Source: Bradyrhizobium sp. B097 (GTDB lineage Bacteria > Pseudomonadota > Alphaproteobacteria > Rhizobiales > Xanthobacteraceae). Taken from it: 64,000 nt of DNA. How positions within the stretch are numbered: position 1 is the first letter of the stretch; each line of letters starts with the position of its first letter. Shown in pieces: positions 24,143-32,595 of this stretch. The notes below the pieces were generated by a model that was not told the origin of the DNA, did no database searches, and saw only the letters and a program-made list of their open reading frames with translations. Made by a program: the position numbers and the translations under genes. The stretch spans positions 3,778,501 through 3,842,500 of the forward strand of contig NZ_CP152412.1 of the NCBI RefSeq assembly GCF_038957035.1, written 5' to 3'.

Positions 24143-25069
24143 TCACTCCATCCGCGCGAACAGCTCCACCAGCGTCTCGCGCAGCCAGCGCTGCGCGGGG
24201 ACGGTGTCGTTGCGCTGGTGCCAGAACAGGCTGACGATGCGCGGCGGCGCCGGCAGCGGCACCGGCACCGCATGCAGATGGGGCGCGTGGCGGGACTGCG
24301 CGCTGAGATCGCGCGGCAGAACCGCGATCAGGTCGGACTGGCGCACGATCTCGTAGGCAGCGTTGTAGTGATTGACTGTTGTGACCAGGTTGCGCGACAG
24401 CCCGCGCGAGGCGAGGAACTGGTCGTAGGTCGGCAGCGTCTTGCCGGCGAGGCTGACATCGACGTGCTTGGCGCTGAGGAAGCTGCGGGCGTTGAGCCGC
24501 TTCCTGTTCGCCAGCGGATGATCCCGCCGCATCATGCAGGCATATTCGACGGTCCACAGCGAGCGTGAGCGGATCGCGGCCGGCGGCTGCTGCGCCTCGT
24601 TGACATAGACGCTGAGCACGCAATCGACCCGGTTGTCCTCGAGCCGGTCGCCGATCTCGAGAATGGTGTTGGGCAAGGTGTGGATGCGCGCGGAAGGCGC
24701 GATTTCGCCGAAGCGGTTGATGAGCCGCGGCATCACCAGCGAGGACACGTAGTCCGACATCGACAGGCTGAACTCGGCCTCGGTGCGCCGCGGATCGAAG
24801 GCATCTTCGTCGAGTGCGTGGCGAACGTGTTCCAGCGCATCGCCGATCGGTTGCCACAGCGCCACCGCGCGCTGTGTCGGGCGGATCCCGCTGGCTGACC
24901 GCACGAACAGGGGATCGCCGAGCGCGTCGCGCAAGCGGGCGAGGGCGTTGCTGACGGCGGGCTGCGTCATCGTCAGCGCGCTCGCGGCGCGCGTGACGCT
25001 GCCCTCGGTCATCAGCGCCTCGAAGACTTTCAGCAGGTTGAGGTCGAGCGTGCGAAAGGACACGAGCAA
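24143..25069 (-). CDS. LysR-family transcriptional regulator
   Basis: A 308-residue LysR regulator with the NodD/SyrM-like N-terminus (LDLNLLKVFEALMTEGSVTR and TQPAVSNALARLRDALGDPL, the HTH at about 8-65). A long effector domain follows. It converges on the NCS1 gene (22 nt apart) and is divergent from the MFS transporter at 25193 across 123 nt, so it probably controls that transporter and the amidohydrolase behind it. Confidence 0.9.
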   Translation of the reverse strand: MLVSFRTLDLNLLKVFEALMTEGSVTRAASALTMTQPAVSNALARLRDALGDPLFVRSASGIRPTQRAVALWQPIGDALEHVRHALDEDAFDPRRTEAEFSLSMSDYVSSLVMPRLINRFGEIAPSARIHTLPNTILEIGDRLEDNRVDCVLSVYVNEAQQPPAAIRSRSLWTVEYACMMRRDHPLANRKRLNARSFLSAKHVDVSLAGKTLPTYDQFLASRGLSRNLVTTVNHYNAAYEIVRQSDLIAVLPRDLSAQSRHAPHLHAVPVPLPAPPRIVSLFWHQRNDTVPAQRWLRETLVELFARME

Positions 25070-25192
25070 TATTCACAATGGTGATGTACCAGATAACAAT
25101 TATAAATTATTCCCATAATATTGATTTGTCTATCATTCCCCCGGACCGACCTCGCGGCGCGTGCCGACCGCGGGGCGGAGGGGGGCTATTTC

Positions 25193-26548
25193 ATGTCGAT
25201 GATTTCGGCGCGCATCGAGCGCCTGCCGTTCGCGCGTTTCCATGTGCACCTGCTGCTGATGGGCGGCCTGGGCTATCTGTTCGACGCGATGGATGCCGCC
25301 GTGCTGGCGTTCATCCTGCCCGTGCTGCGCACCGCCTGGGGACTCACCAATGTCGAGACCGGCGTGCTCGGCAGCAGCACCTTCGTCGGCTATCTGTTCG
25401 GCGCGCTGCTTGCGGGGACACTGGGCGACCTGATCGGCCGCCGTGCGGTGATGATGTCGGCGCTTGCGCTCTACAGTGTGGCCTCGCTGGTGAGCGCGAC
25501 AGTGGACAGCTGGCCGGCGTTCTTCGCCGCGCGCGTCGTCGCCGGCATGGGCACCGGCGCGGAAAGCGCGATCATCGCGCCCTATCTCGCGGAGTTCGTG
25601 GCGCGGCGTTACCGCGGCGCCTTCACCGGCGCGCTCGCGGGATTCTTCTCGTTCGGCTTCGTCGCGGCCGCCTTGCTCGGCTATTTCATCGTGCCTGCCT
25701 ACGAGAACGGCTGGCGCATCGTGCTCGTGATCACCGCCATCCCTGTCGTGATGCTGCTGTGGTGGCGCCGGTCGCTGCCGGAATCGCCGCGCTGGCTGGA
25801 AAGCCGCGGCAGGGTGAAGGAGGCTGAAGCGGTGCTCGACAAGGTCGAGGCCAGCTTCGCGCGCGAGGGCCGTGTGCTGCCACCGCCGGTCGCGGAGCCC
25901 GTTCTGCCGGCCGTATCGTCGGGAACGCTGCTGAGCAATTTTGCGGCGCTGTTGGCCGGCCGTCAGGCGCGGATCACCACCATGACCTGGATCATGTGGC
26001 TGTCGATCACGTTCAGCTATTATTCGTTCTTTGTCTGGATTCCCGGCCTGCTGGTGCAGAACGGCATGAGCATCACCAAGAGCTTCGGCTATTCGCTGGC
26101 GATGTATTGCGCGCAGGTGCCCGGTTATTTCACCGCCGCCTTTTTCAACGAGCGGATCGGCCGGCAGTCCACGATCGCAACTTACATGATCCTCGGCGGC
26201 GCCAGCGCGCTCGGGCTCGCCTTTGCCGCGAGCGACGGGCAGATCATGGCGGCCGGCCTGCTGCTGTCGTTCTTCATGAACGGCACCTATGCCGGCGTCT
26301 ATGCCTACACGGCCGAGGTGTTTCCGACGGCGATCAGGACCACGGGGGCAGGCCTTGCGTCCGCCATCGGCCGCATCGGCGCGATCATTGCCCCGATCCT
26401 GGTCGGTTATCTCTACCCGAATTTCGGCTTTGCCGGTGTGTTCGGCGTCACCACGACCGTGCTGCTGGTCGGTGCCGTCACCGTCGTGCTGATGGGCGTG
26501 CCGACGCGCGGCCGATCGCTGGAAGACATCGCAAGCGAAGCCGCGTGA
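25193..26548 (+). CDS. MFS transporter (metabolite:H+ symporter type)
   Basis: A 451-residue, 12-helix MFS protein. The signature between helices 2 and 3 is GTLGDLIGRRAV (D-x-x-G-R-R), and SLPESPRWLESRGR precedes the central loop, as in sugar/aromatic-acid porters. GTGAESAIIAPYLAEF is the typical helix-5 region. It is 32 nt upstream of the amidohydrolase and probably imports that enzyme's substrate. ATG 25193 follows a GGAGGGGGG site; frames upstream add 24 non-conserved residues. Confidence 0.88.
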   Translation: MSMISARIERLPFARFHVHLLLMGGLGYLFDAMDAAVLAFILPVLRTAWGLTNVETGVLGSSTFVGYLFGALLAGTLGDLIGRRAVMMSALALYSVASLVSATVDSWPAFFAARVVAGMGTGAESAIIAPYLAEFVARRYRGAFTGALAGFFSFGFVAAALLGYFIVPAYENGWRIVLVITAIPVVMLLWWRRSLPESPRWLESRGRVKEAEAVLDKVEASFAREGRVLPPPVAEPVLPAVSSGTLLSNFAALLAGRQARITTMTWIMWLSITFSYYSFFVWIPGLLVQNGMSITKSFGYSLAMYCAQVPGYFTAAFFNERIGRQSTIATYMILGGASALGLAFAASDGQIMAAGLLLSFFMNGTYAGVYAYTAEVFPTAIRTTGAGLASAIGRIGAIIAPILVGYLYPNFGFAGVFGVTTTVLLVGAVTVVLMGVPTRGRSLEDIASEAA

Positions 26549-26580
26549 TCACGCGGGCCGCATCCTGACAGGAGACCTTT

Positions 26581-27825
26581 ATGTCCACGACCCTCTTCAA
26601 GAATGCCGCGCTGCTTGATCCGTTGCGGTCCGATTTGCTCGAAGGACACCACGTCCTGGTCGAGGATCGCCTGATCAAGGAGGTGTCCGACCGGCCGATC
26701 GAGGCTTCAGTCGATCGCGTTATCGACCTCAAGGGCAAGACCCTGATGCCCGGCCTGATCGACTTGCATGTCCATGCGGTCGCCGTCGAGCTCGACCTGT
26801 CGCAGCAGGCCCGCATGGCCAATGTGCTGGTGACGCTGCGCTCGACCATGCTGCTGCGGGGCATGCTGAAGCGCGGCTTCACCACCGTCCGCGATGCCGG
26901 CGGCGCCGGCTACGCGCTCAAGCAAGCCATCGACACCGGCCTGACCGATGGTCCAAGGCTGTTCGTCTCCGGCCGCGCGCTGAGCCAGACCGGCGGCCAT
27001 GGCGACGGACGCGCACGCTCGGATTATCTGGCCGACCCGACCTGTTCCTGCTGCGTGCGGGTCGGCGCGATCGCGCGCGTCGTCGACGGCGTCGATGCGG
27101 TGCGCAAGGCGGTGCGCGAGGAGCTGCAAATGGGCGCCGACCAGATCAAGATCATGGCATCCGGCGGCGTCGCGTCGCCCACCGATCCGATCGGTGCGTT
27201 CGGCTATTCCGAGGACGAGATCCGCGCCATCGTCGCGGAAGCCAAGGCGCGGCACACTTATGTGCTGGCCCATGCCTACACCGCGGAGGCGATCGAGCGC
27301 GCGGTGCGCTGCGGCGTGCGCACCATCGAGCACGGCAATCTGGTCGACCTGCCGACTGCGCGCCTGATGGCGGAGCAGGGCGCCTATGTGGTGCCGACCC
27401 TCGTCACCTACGAGGCGCTGGCCACCGAAGGCGCCAAATACGGCCTGCCGGCGGCGAGCGTCGCCAAGGTCGCCGACGTGCGCGACGCCGGCTTGCGCTC
27501 GCTCGCGATCTATCGCGAGGCCGGCGTCAAGATGGGTTTCGGCAGCGACCTGCTCGGGCCATCGCAGCGCCTGCAGAGCGACGAGTTCCGGATCCGCGCC
27601 GAATTGTTGGGCCCGCAAGCGGTGATCGCGAGCGCGACCATTATCGGCGCCGAGGTGCTCGGCATGGAAGGCAAGCTCGGCCGCATCGCGCCGGAGGCTT
27701 TTGCCGACCTGCTGGTGGTCGAGGGCAATCCGCTGCGCGACGTGACCTGCCTGCTTGGCCAGGGCGAGCACATCCCGCTTGTCATGAAGGCCGGCAAGGC
27801 CGAGGTCGACCGGCTGGGCGGATAA
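26581..27825 (+). CDS. metal-dependent amidohydrolase (imidazolonepropionase/prolidase-like)
   Basis: A 414-residue amidohydrolase. The first metal site is LIDLHVHAVAVELD (HxH at about 62-64). The bridging Lys is in GADQIKIMASGGV (near 198). Further His ligands are in YVLAHAYTAEAIE and RTIEHGNL, and the catalytic Asp is in MGFGSDLLGP. The family splits C-N bonds in peptides, carbamates or imidazolones. It is co-directional with the MFS transporter, 32 nt apart, in a likely uptake-plus-hydrolysis operon; the ligand set resembles the arginine-carboxypeptidase/prolidase-like Sgx9260 group. Confidence 0.85.
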   Translation: MSTTLFKNAALLDPLRSDLLEGHHVLVEDRLIKEVSDRPIEASVDRVIDLKGKTLMPGLIDLHVHAVAVELDLSQQARMANVLVTLRSTMLLRGMLKRGFTTVRDAGGAGYALKQAIDTGLTDGPRLFVSGRALSQTGGHGDGRARSDYLADPTCSCCVRVGAIARVVDGVDAVRKAVREELQMGADQIKIMASGGVASPTDPIGAFGYSEDEIRAIVAEAKARHTYVLAHAYTAEAIERAVRCGVRTIEHGNLVDLPTARLMAEQGAYVVPTLVTYEALATEGAKYGLPAASVAKVADVRDAGLRSLAIYREAGVKMGFGSDLLGPSQRLQSDEFRIRAELLGPQAVIASATIIGAEVLGMEGKLGRIAPEAFADLLVVEGNPLRDVTCLLGQGEHIPLVMKAGKAEVDRLGG

Positions 27826-27894
27826 CGCAAGATGAAGTCAGGCTGAATCGATCCTGCGGCAGGCTCCCTGAACCTCCCGCGCAAGCGGGCAGGG

Positions 27895-27986
27895 CGATCG
27901 CATATGGCTATCGGCGACATTCCATAGCCGGCCATGACGACGTCGAGGCGTCAGTTGCAGAAGCCCGCAAACGCCATATGCGATCG
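27895..27986. repeat. 92-nt structured intergenic element with perfect 14-bp inverted ends
   Basis: CGATCGCATATGGC (27895-27908) and GCCATATGCGATCG (27973-27986) are exact inverted copies. Inside, GGCTAT/ATAGCC gives a second small stem, and GACGTC occurs once. It lies in a 488-nt gap (27826-28313) with no convincing gene. Confidence 0.55.
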
Positions 27987-28313
27987 TCCCGGAGCGAGGC
28001 GCCTCTGCACGATTTCTGGATAATAGAAGAATGCCAGTGATTTGCCCGACGAGTCAAGTTGCCGTGTCCGGCGGCTACTTTGCATGGGGTTGTTTTCGAT
28101 ATTTTGGCAGTGCGTCCATGCGACGGCAGGCTATCGCATCCGGCTCTCTTGTGACCGTCCGGCCTCACCACACCACGCGGAGGCCTGCGGTGCCCTTCGA
28201 GGGGCTCGGGCAGGCCGACTAGCTCGATCACGATACCACCGGCGGCGTTGACGCGGCCGGGCGGAAGCACGACATATCCCGTGCCGACCCCACCCGCCGC
28301 TCCGGAGCAAGAA

Positions 28314-29513
28314 ATGAACGCGCCCCCCAACATCGATCGCGTCACGCCGCAGTCCGACGGCGACGTTGTGAGCTGGCTGACCAATGAAACACGCGACCAG
28401 CGCTTCATCGACAATATCTTCGCCGAGCTGTGCATCCGGCTGCAGGGTGCGGGCATTCCGCTCAAGCGGGCGACCATGAACCTCCTGATCCAGCATCCGC
28501 AATGGCTCGGCGCCCGGATCATCTGGGCCGACGGCAAACGCGAGGCCGAGATCACGCGGATCGATTACGAGGTGCAGCAGCGATCGGAATATATCGGCAG
28601 TCCGGTCTACGAAATCCATCAGGGTACCGACGAGGTGCGCGAGAACCTCGAACGTGACCCGTCGCAGGGCCGCAAGCACGCGCTCTATGACGAGATGCGC
28701 GCGCAAGGGCTGACCGATTATGTGGCGTGGCCGCTGCTGCATACGCTCGGCAAGCGGCATGTCGTGACCTTCGCGACCGACCGTGCCGGTGGTTTCGACG
28801 ATGCGCAGATCGCCAGCCTGAAGACGGTGCTGCCGGTGCTGGCGCTGGTCAGCGAAATCCGGATGAAGAACCGCCTGGCGCGGACGCTGCTCGAGACCTA
28901 TGTCGGGTCGCATGCCGGCGAACTCATCCTGGCCGGTGCGACGCGGCGGGGCAGCGGGACCACTGTGAGCGCCGCGATCATGATCTGCGACTTGCGGGAT
29001 TTCACCCGGATCTCGGACTCCTGGCCGCGCGATGACGTCATCGATCTCCTGAACGACTATTTCGACGCGATGTCGGAGCCGATTGCGCGGCATGGCGGGG
29101 AAATCCTGAAATTCATCGGCGATGGCCTGCTCGCTATTTTCCCGCTCAGCGAACCCAAGGCCTGTGCCAACCTGCTCCACGCGGTGTCCGAGGCGCGGCT
29201 GGCGATGGCGGCGCTCAGCGAAAGGAACGGCATGATGGGCCGGGCGCCGATGAATTACGGCATCGGCGTCCATGTCGGCGACGTCATGTACGGTAATATC
29301 GGATCGCGTACCCGGCTCGACTTCACCGTCATCGGCCCCGCCGTGAACATGGCTTCGCGCCTCGAAACCCTCACCAAGCAGTTGAAGAAGACGGTGCTGC
29401 TGTCCCGCGCCTTTGCGGACCTGGTCGAGCACGATTTCGCGCTCGAGCATGTCGGCGAGCATCCGGTGCGCGGCTTCAGCGAGCCGATCGAGCTGTTTGC
29501 CTATAGCGGCTGA
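28314..29513 (+). CDS. class III adenylate/guanylate cyclase with N-terminal sensor region
   Basis: A 399-residue protein. Residues 1-200 are an uncharacterised sensor-like region found in bacterial class III cyclases (LLIQHPQWLGARIIWADGKR). The catalytic domain, about 225-390, has MICDLRDFTRISD (metal Asp), FIGDGLLAIFP (second metal Asp), and IGSRTRLDFTVIGPAVNMAS (purine-binding and transition-state residues). It should make cAMP or cGMP. ATG 28314 has a GGAG site; the reading from 28248 is Pro-rich and unlikely. The 66 bp upstream are open in frame. Confidence 0.87.
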   Translation: MNAPPNIDRVTPQSDGDVVSWLTNETRDQRFIDNIFAELCIRLQGAGIPLKRATMNLLIQHPQWLGARIIWADGKREAEITRIDYEVQQRSEYIGSPVYEIHQGTDEVRENLERDPSQGRKHALYDEMRAQGLTDYVAWPLLHTLGKRHVVTFATDRAGGFDDAQIASLKTVLPVLALVSEIRMKNRLARTLLETYVGSHAGELILAGATRRGSGTTVSAAIMICDLRDFTRISDSWPRDDVIDLLNDYFDAMSEPIARHGGEILKFIGDGLLAIFPLSEPKACANLLHAVSEARLAMAALSERNGMMGRAPMNYGIGVHVGDVMYGNIGSRTRLDFTVIGPAVNMASRLETLTKQLKKTVLLSRAFADLVEHDFALEHVGEHPVRGFSEPIELFAYSG

Positions 29514-29519
29514 AGAATC

Positions 29520-30833
29520 TCAGGCTGGCGTCGCCTGCTGCGCCGGCGCAGCCCGATCGATGAATCCCTTGGCGAGGGCGTGATAGATGCCTTCCTTGCA
29601 GATCAGGCGCGAGCTCGCATGCGCGATCAGGGCCGCGGCCATCAGCGGCACAACCATGGCGTGATTGTCGGTCATCTCGGTGACGATCACGAAGGCCGTA
29701 ATCGGGGCCTGAACCACGCCGGCAAAATACGAGACCATGCCGAGCAGCATGATGGCCGGAAGCGGCGCGCCGTGAAACAGCGGCGCGATGTTGGAGCCGA
29801 GCCCGGCGCCGACCGCGAGCGAGGGCGCGAAGATGCCGCCCGGCATGCCGCTGATCGAGGCGAATGTGGTGGCGAGGAATTTCCAGACGCTGAAGCTCGC
29901 GGGCAATTGGGATCCGGCTTCGAGCGCGGATTTGACCTGCTGATATCCCGTGCCGTAGATCGCGCCATCGGAGGCGATCCCGCAAATCGCCGCGGCAAGT
30001 CCGCAGATTGCGGCAAAGCCAACCGGGTAACGCTTGATCGCGCGCCCGACCGGATTGGCAAATCCGCGCGCCATTGCGATCAGGATGCGGCTGAACAGGC
30101 CGCCCGCCAGACCTCCGGCCACGCCGCAGAGCGGCACCGCGAGCCAGTCGGCGCCGTTGCGCAGGGCCGTCGCGCTGGTGCCGAAATAAGTGTAGTTGCC
30201 CATCAAAGCGAGCGAGGTCAGGCCCGCGGCGATCACCGCGCCGATGATCAGGCTGGAGGTTCGCGTCTCGAAGGCGCGGCTCATTTCCTCGATGCCGAAC
30301 ACGATCCCGGCCAGCGGGGTGTTGAAGGCTGCCGCGACGCCCGCGGCAGCACCGGCGAGGATCAAGCCGGGCTGGCGCCGGGGCGAGAAGCGGCCGAGCG
30401 CAAACATGATCGACGCGCCGATCTGCACCGTCGGTCCCTCGCGCCCGACCGACGCGCCGCACAGCAGGCCGAACAAGGTCAGCAGAATCTTGCCGGCGGC
30501 AATGCGCAGCGAAACCAGGCTTTCGCGCGCGGTCTGGTCGGTCAAATGGCGTGCGGCAATGGCCTGCGGGATGCCGCTGCCCTGCGCGTTCTGAAAAAAG
30601 CGATTGGTCAGGAAGACCGACAGCGCGAAGCCTATCGGCGTCAGCACCAGCGAGGCATAACGGAAATGCGACACCAGTGCGGAGAAGGCGACCTGCGCCA
30701 GATCCGCGAGCTGGGCGAGCGCGACGGCCGCCGCACCGACCGCAATGCCGCCCAGCAGGAAGATGGCGCGGCGCTGCCAACGCGCGGAAACGATTCTGAA
30801 CAGCCGCCTCTGGCGGTTGGAGGGGAAGCCCAT
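29520..30833 (-). CDS. ClC-family chloride channel/antiporter
   Basis: A 437-residue ClC protein with the family's anion-selectivity motifs: GSGIPQAIAA (helix D), GREGPTVQIGA (helix F, with the proton-gating Glu position), and GGIFAPSLAVGAGLG (helix N). The first cytoplasmic segment is basic and ten or more hydrophobic stretches follow. No CBS pair is fused at the C-terminus, so it is a short bacterial form, probably a Cl-/H+ exchanger. It converges on the cyclase gene with a six-nt gap. Confidence 0.92.
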   Translation of the reverse strand: MGFPSNRQRRLFRIVSARWQRRAIFLLGGIAVGAAAVALAQLADLAQVAFSALVSHFRYASLVLTPIGFALSVFLTNRFFQNAQGSGIPQAIAARHLTDQTARESLVSLRIAAGKILLTLFGLLCGASVGREGPTVQIGASIMFALGRFSPRRQPGLILAGAAAGVAAAFNTPLAGIVFGIEEMSRAFETRTSSLIIGAVIAAGLTSLALMGNYTYFGTSATALRNGADWLAVPLCGVAGGLAGGLFSRILIAMARGFANPVGRAIKRYPVGFAAICGLAAAICGIASDGAIYGTGYQQVKSALEAGSQLPASFSVWKFLATTFASISGMPGGIFAPSLAVGAGLGSNIAPLFHGAPLPAIMLLGMVSYFAGVVQAPITAFVIVTEMTDNHAMVVPLMAAALIAHASSRLICKEGIYHALAKGFIDRAAPAQQATPA

Positions 30834-31003
30834 TCTGACGCAATTCCGGCTGATATCGTGGTCCGGTCCGGACGGATCACGTCATTCCTAGCACGCGTCG
30901 ATGGTGGGTGAAGCTCAACAAATCAGCAAGGCGTGCCCGCGCAGCCGCCAGATGCCAAAGCCGAAATCCGTGCTTTTTCCGCGGGCAGCAGATATCCCGC
31001 CGC

Positions 31004-31399
31004 CTATCTCCGGCGCCGCTGTTTCCTTGGAAACAGCCGATCGCGGATGTAGCGCGAGGTCGCCGTCAGGCGAAGTCCGCGGGGCTTCTGCCAGGCGGCG
31101 CGGTCGATCTCCTTCTTGTCGCCGATCGCCAGCCTTCCCTTGGCGTTCTTGGCGATGAAGATCGCGTCGCTCATCTTGCGGCCGGAGCGCTTGTTCTTGG
31201 CCGTCACTTCCTTCCACAGGCTGAGCCTGCCGAGCTTGAGCTTCGGCAGCTCTTCCTTGATCTCACGCTTCAGGCAGTCCTTGCCGGTCTCGCGCGCACG
31301 CCTGCGCCCGCCGGGGAACATCCACAGCCCGTCAGATCGACGTCGGACCAGAAGGACTTTGCCGCGCTTCGCGGCAACCAGTTTGGAAGACTTCGTCAT
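31004..31399 (-). CDS. Nudix hydrolase
   Basis: A 131-residue, single-domain Nudix protein. The Nudix box lies at about residues 30-52: GGRRRARETGKDCLKREIKE then EL, matching G-x5-E-x7-R-E-U-x-E-E, with Pro where the usual Gly follows. It should hydrolyse nucleoside-diphosphate-linked substrates. The very basic C-terminus (RKQRRRR) is unusual and could contact RNA or membranes. No Shine-Dalgarno is obvious at ATG 31399. Upstream is a promoter with an overlapping dyad. Confidence 0.82.
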   Translation of the reverse strand: MTKSSKLVAAKRGKVLLVRRRSDGLWMFPGGRRRARETGKDCLKREIKEELPKLKLGRLSLWKEVTAKNKRSGRKMSDAIFIAKNAKGRLAIGDKKEIDRAAWQKPRGLRLTATSRYIRDRLFPRKQRRRR

Positions 31400-31432
31400 G
31401 TACTGCGCAATGATCGAAACAGAATCGACCCC

Positions 31433-31460
31433 ATTCTAATTTGTCTATTTGAGTAGACAA
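31433..31460 (-). promoter_or_regulatory. Nudix-gene promoter overlapped by a perfect TTGTCTA dyad
   Basis: On the minus strand, TTGTCT (-35) and TAGAAT (-10) are 16 nt apart. The perfect inverted repeat TTGTCTA-N6-TAGACAA (31441-31460) covers the -35 box and spacer, suggesting an operator. Confidence 0.5.
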
Positions 31461-31790
31461 GTTCCAAGGGCGAATTGTTCCACAGTCATGTGTCGGCGGT
31501 TTGTCTGCCACGGATCGCCTGAGCACTGAGGAAATCCTGACGACGCGCATCCCTTTAAGAGGCGGCCGCAAATGAAGAGGCCGCCGGCTGTGACGGTCGG
31601 TCGCGGCTTCATTGCGGACGCTTGCGCAGGTTCGCCCGATCCCGGCCGGACGCGTTCGTCCGTGGCTTTCGGTCGCTTCATCGAACGTCCTCACGTGGAG
31701 TTTGTGAGAATCGTGATCCTCCTGGTTCCCGCGACAGGAACCGGGCACGGCCTTCGATGACAAAAATCCATGACAGGCAGGCTCCGCCGC
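31461..31790. other. 330-nt intergenic region, no supported gene
   Basis: Short frames on both strands (for example 31572-31760 plus) have no ribosome-binding site and look accidental. A GC-rich hairpin GCGGCC...GGCCGC (about 31563-31587) is the only structure I see. Confidence 0.35.
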
Positions 31791-31819
31791 TTGACTGCAT
31801 GTTCTTGTTTTGTTCTAAT
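31791..31819 (+). promoter_or_regulatory. LexA (SOS) box inside a sigma-70-type promoter
   Basis: GTTC-TTGTTTT-GTTC (31801-31815) is an exact alphaproteobacterial SOS box, GTTC-N7-GTTC. It lies in the spacer of a good promoter: TTGACT (31791-31796), 17 nt, TCTAAT (31814-31819). The start of the three-gene operon (ATG 31848) is 29 nt past the -10. Confidence 0.75.
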
Positions 31820-31847
31820 TGCCCTCCATCGTGAATAGGAGGCCGCC

Positions 31848-32144
31848 ATGGACAACCGTATCAGCGAAATTCGCAGGCAGATCAGGGCGCTGCGCATCAG
31901 CATGCTCGAGGCCGAGGCCATCATGCGACAGCAGATCAATCGGGATGAGGACTGCGCCTTCGTTGCCGGGGACCTCCTGAAGATGCGCCTGGTGATGAGC
32001 CGTCTGGTCGAAGAGCGGGGCACGTTGGGCGACCGCGAGCCGATCATCGTGCATGCGAGCGTTGCTCCGCGCCGCCGCGCCGCGACACCGATCTTTCTTC
32101 GCGCGGCGAAGCGGGAGCTCGTCGCCGGCGAAGCGCGTGGGTGA
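31848..32144 (+). CDS. hypothetical protein, first gene of a LexA-box operon
   Basis: A 98-residue soluble protein starting MDNRISEIRRQIRALRISML. The first 75 residues are mostly alpha-helical, with coiled-coil-like spacing (RRQIRALRISMLEAEAIM; KMRLVMSRLVEERGTLG). The tail is basic (APRRRAATPIF). No enzyme motif is seen. AGGAGG seven nt before the ATG is a strong ribosome-binding site. Its control by a LexA-type box makes a DNA-damage-inducible protein likely, but the function is unknown and it is not recA, lexA or an imu gene. Confidence 0.7.
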   Translation: MDNRISEIRRQIRALRISMLEAEAIMRQQINRDEDCAFVAGDLLKMRLVMSRLVEERGTLGDREPIIVHASVAPRRRAATPIFLRAAKRELVAGEARG

Positions 32145-32157
32145 TGACGCACTAAGG

Positions 32158-32334
32158 ATGCGGGGGCTGCGCGCCGAGTTGCGCGAGCTCGACGCATCCG
32201 TGAACCGGCTGAGGCAGGCCGGACGCGATAGTGCATCGGCGCAGCTTCTGCTGTCGCGCAAGCGCGCCGAGCTGGAGGACGTGATCTGCCGGAGGAAAGA
32301 TGAGAGAGCCGCTTCGGTATTTCCACGACAGTGA
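32158..32334 (+). CDS. small coiled-coil hypothetical protein
   Basis: A 58-residue, strongly helical protein (MRGLRAELRELDASVNRLRQ, then LLLSRKRAELEDVICRRKDE) with leucine heptads, so probably a coiled coil. It is the second gene after the SOS-type promoter, 13 nt after the first. ATG 32158 has a close TAAGG. It overlaps the next gene by 35 nt in another frame. Confidence 0.55.
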   Translation: MRGLRAELRELDASVNRLRQAGRDSASAQLLLSRKRAELEDVICRRKDERAASVFPRQ

Positions 32335-32527
32335 TGATCATGCGCCCTGGATCAAGGCGCTGGCCGAGGTCCGGCACATGGCGACGCGGGAAGGCTGGTG
32401 CTTTCACCACGTGCAGGCGATCATCGTGGCGATCGACCAGTATGCGGAGGCCGCGCTTGGCAACCGCGAATTCTTCCTCAACCGCCCGCAGACCGTCGGC
32501 CCGCTGCGGCGAGGCGAGGTGCCGTAG
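32300..32527 (+). CDS. small hypothetical protein with a His-rich centre
   Basis: A 75-residue protein, MREPLRYFHDSDDHAPWIKA at the start and then the Trp/Cys/His cluster EGWCFHHVQAII near the middle. The rest is helical (AIDQYAEAALGN). It is the third gene of the putative SOS operon. GGAGGAAAG precedes the ATG inside the preceding gene. No function recognised. Confidence 0.6.
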   Translation: MREPLRYFHDSDDHAPWIKALAEVRHMATREGWCFHHVQAIIVAIDQYAEAALGNREFFLNRPQTVGPLRRGEVP

Positions 32528-32595
32528 AACGCAGCATCGCGTACGGCATTTCGCGAGCTGGTGCTGCGGTCAGCATCGCCGTGTGGCTGACGTGC

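Noticed and set aside
22759..24273. 504-residue open frame antisense to the NCS1 permease
   Set aside because: It is Arg/His-rich nonsense opposite an unambiguous membrane protein.
28031..28251. Small ORFs in the gap before the cyclase
   Set aside because: They overlap each other in different frames, have no ribosome-binding site and end in Arg-rich nonsense.
29580..30911. 443-residue plus-strand frame opposite the ClC gene
   Set aside because: The composition (Gly, Arg, His, Gln) and lack of a domain mark it as a shadow of the ClC gene.
31572..31760. Plus-strand ORF of 62 residues before the SOS operon
   Set aside because: No ribosome-binding site, ends inside the region leading to the LexA promoter, and has no recognisable pattern.
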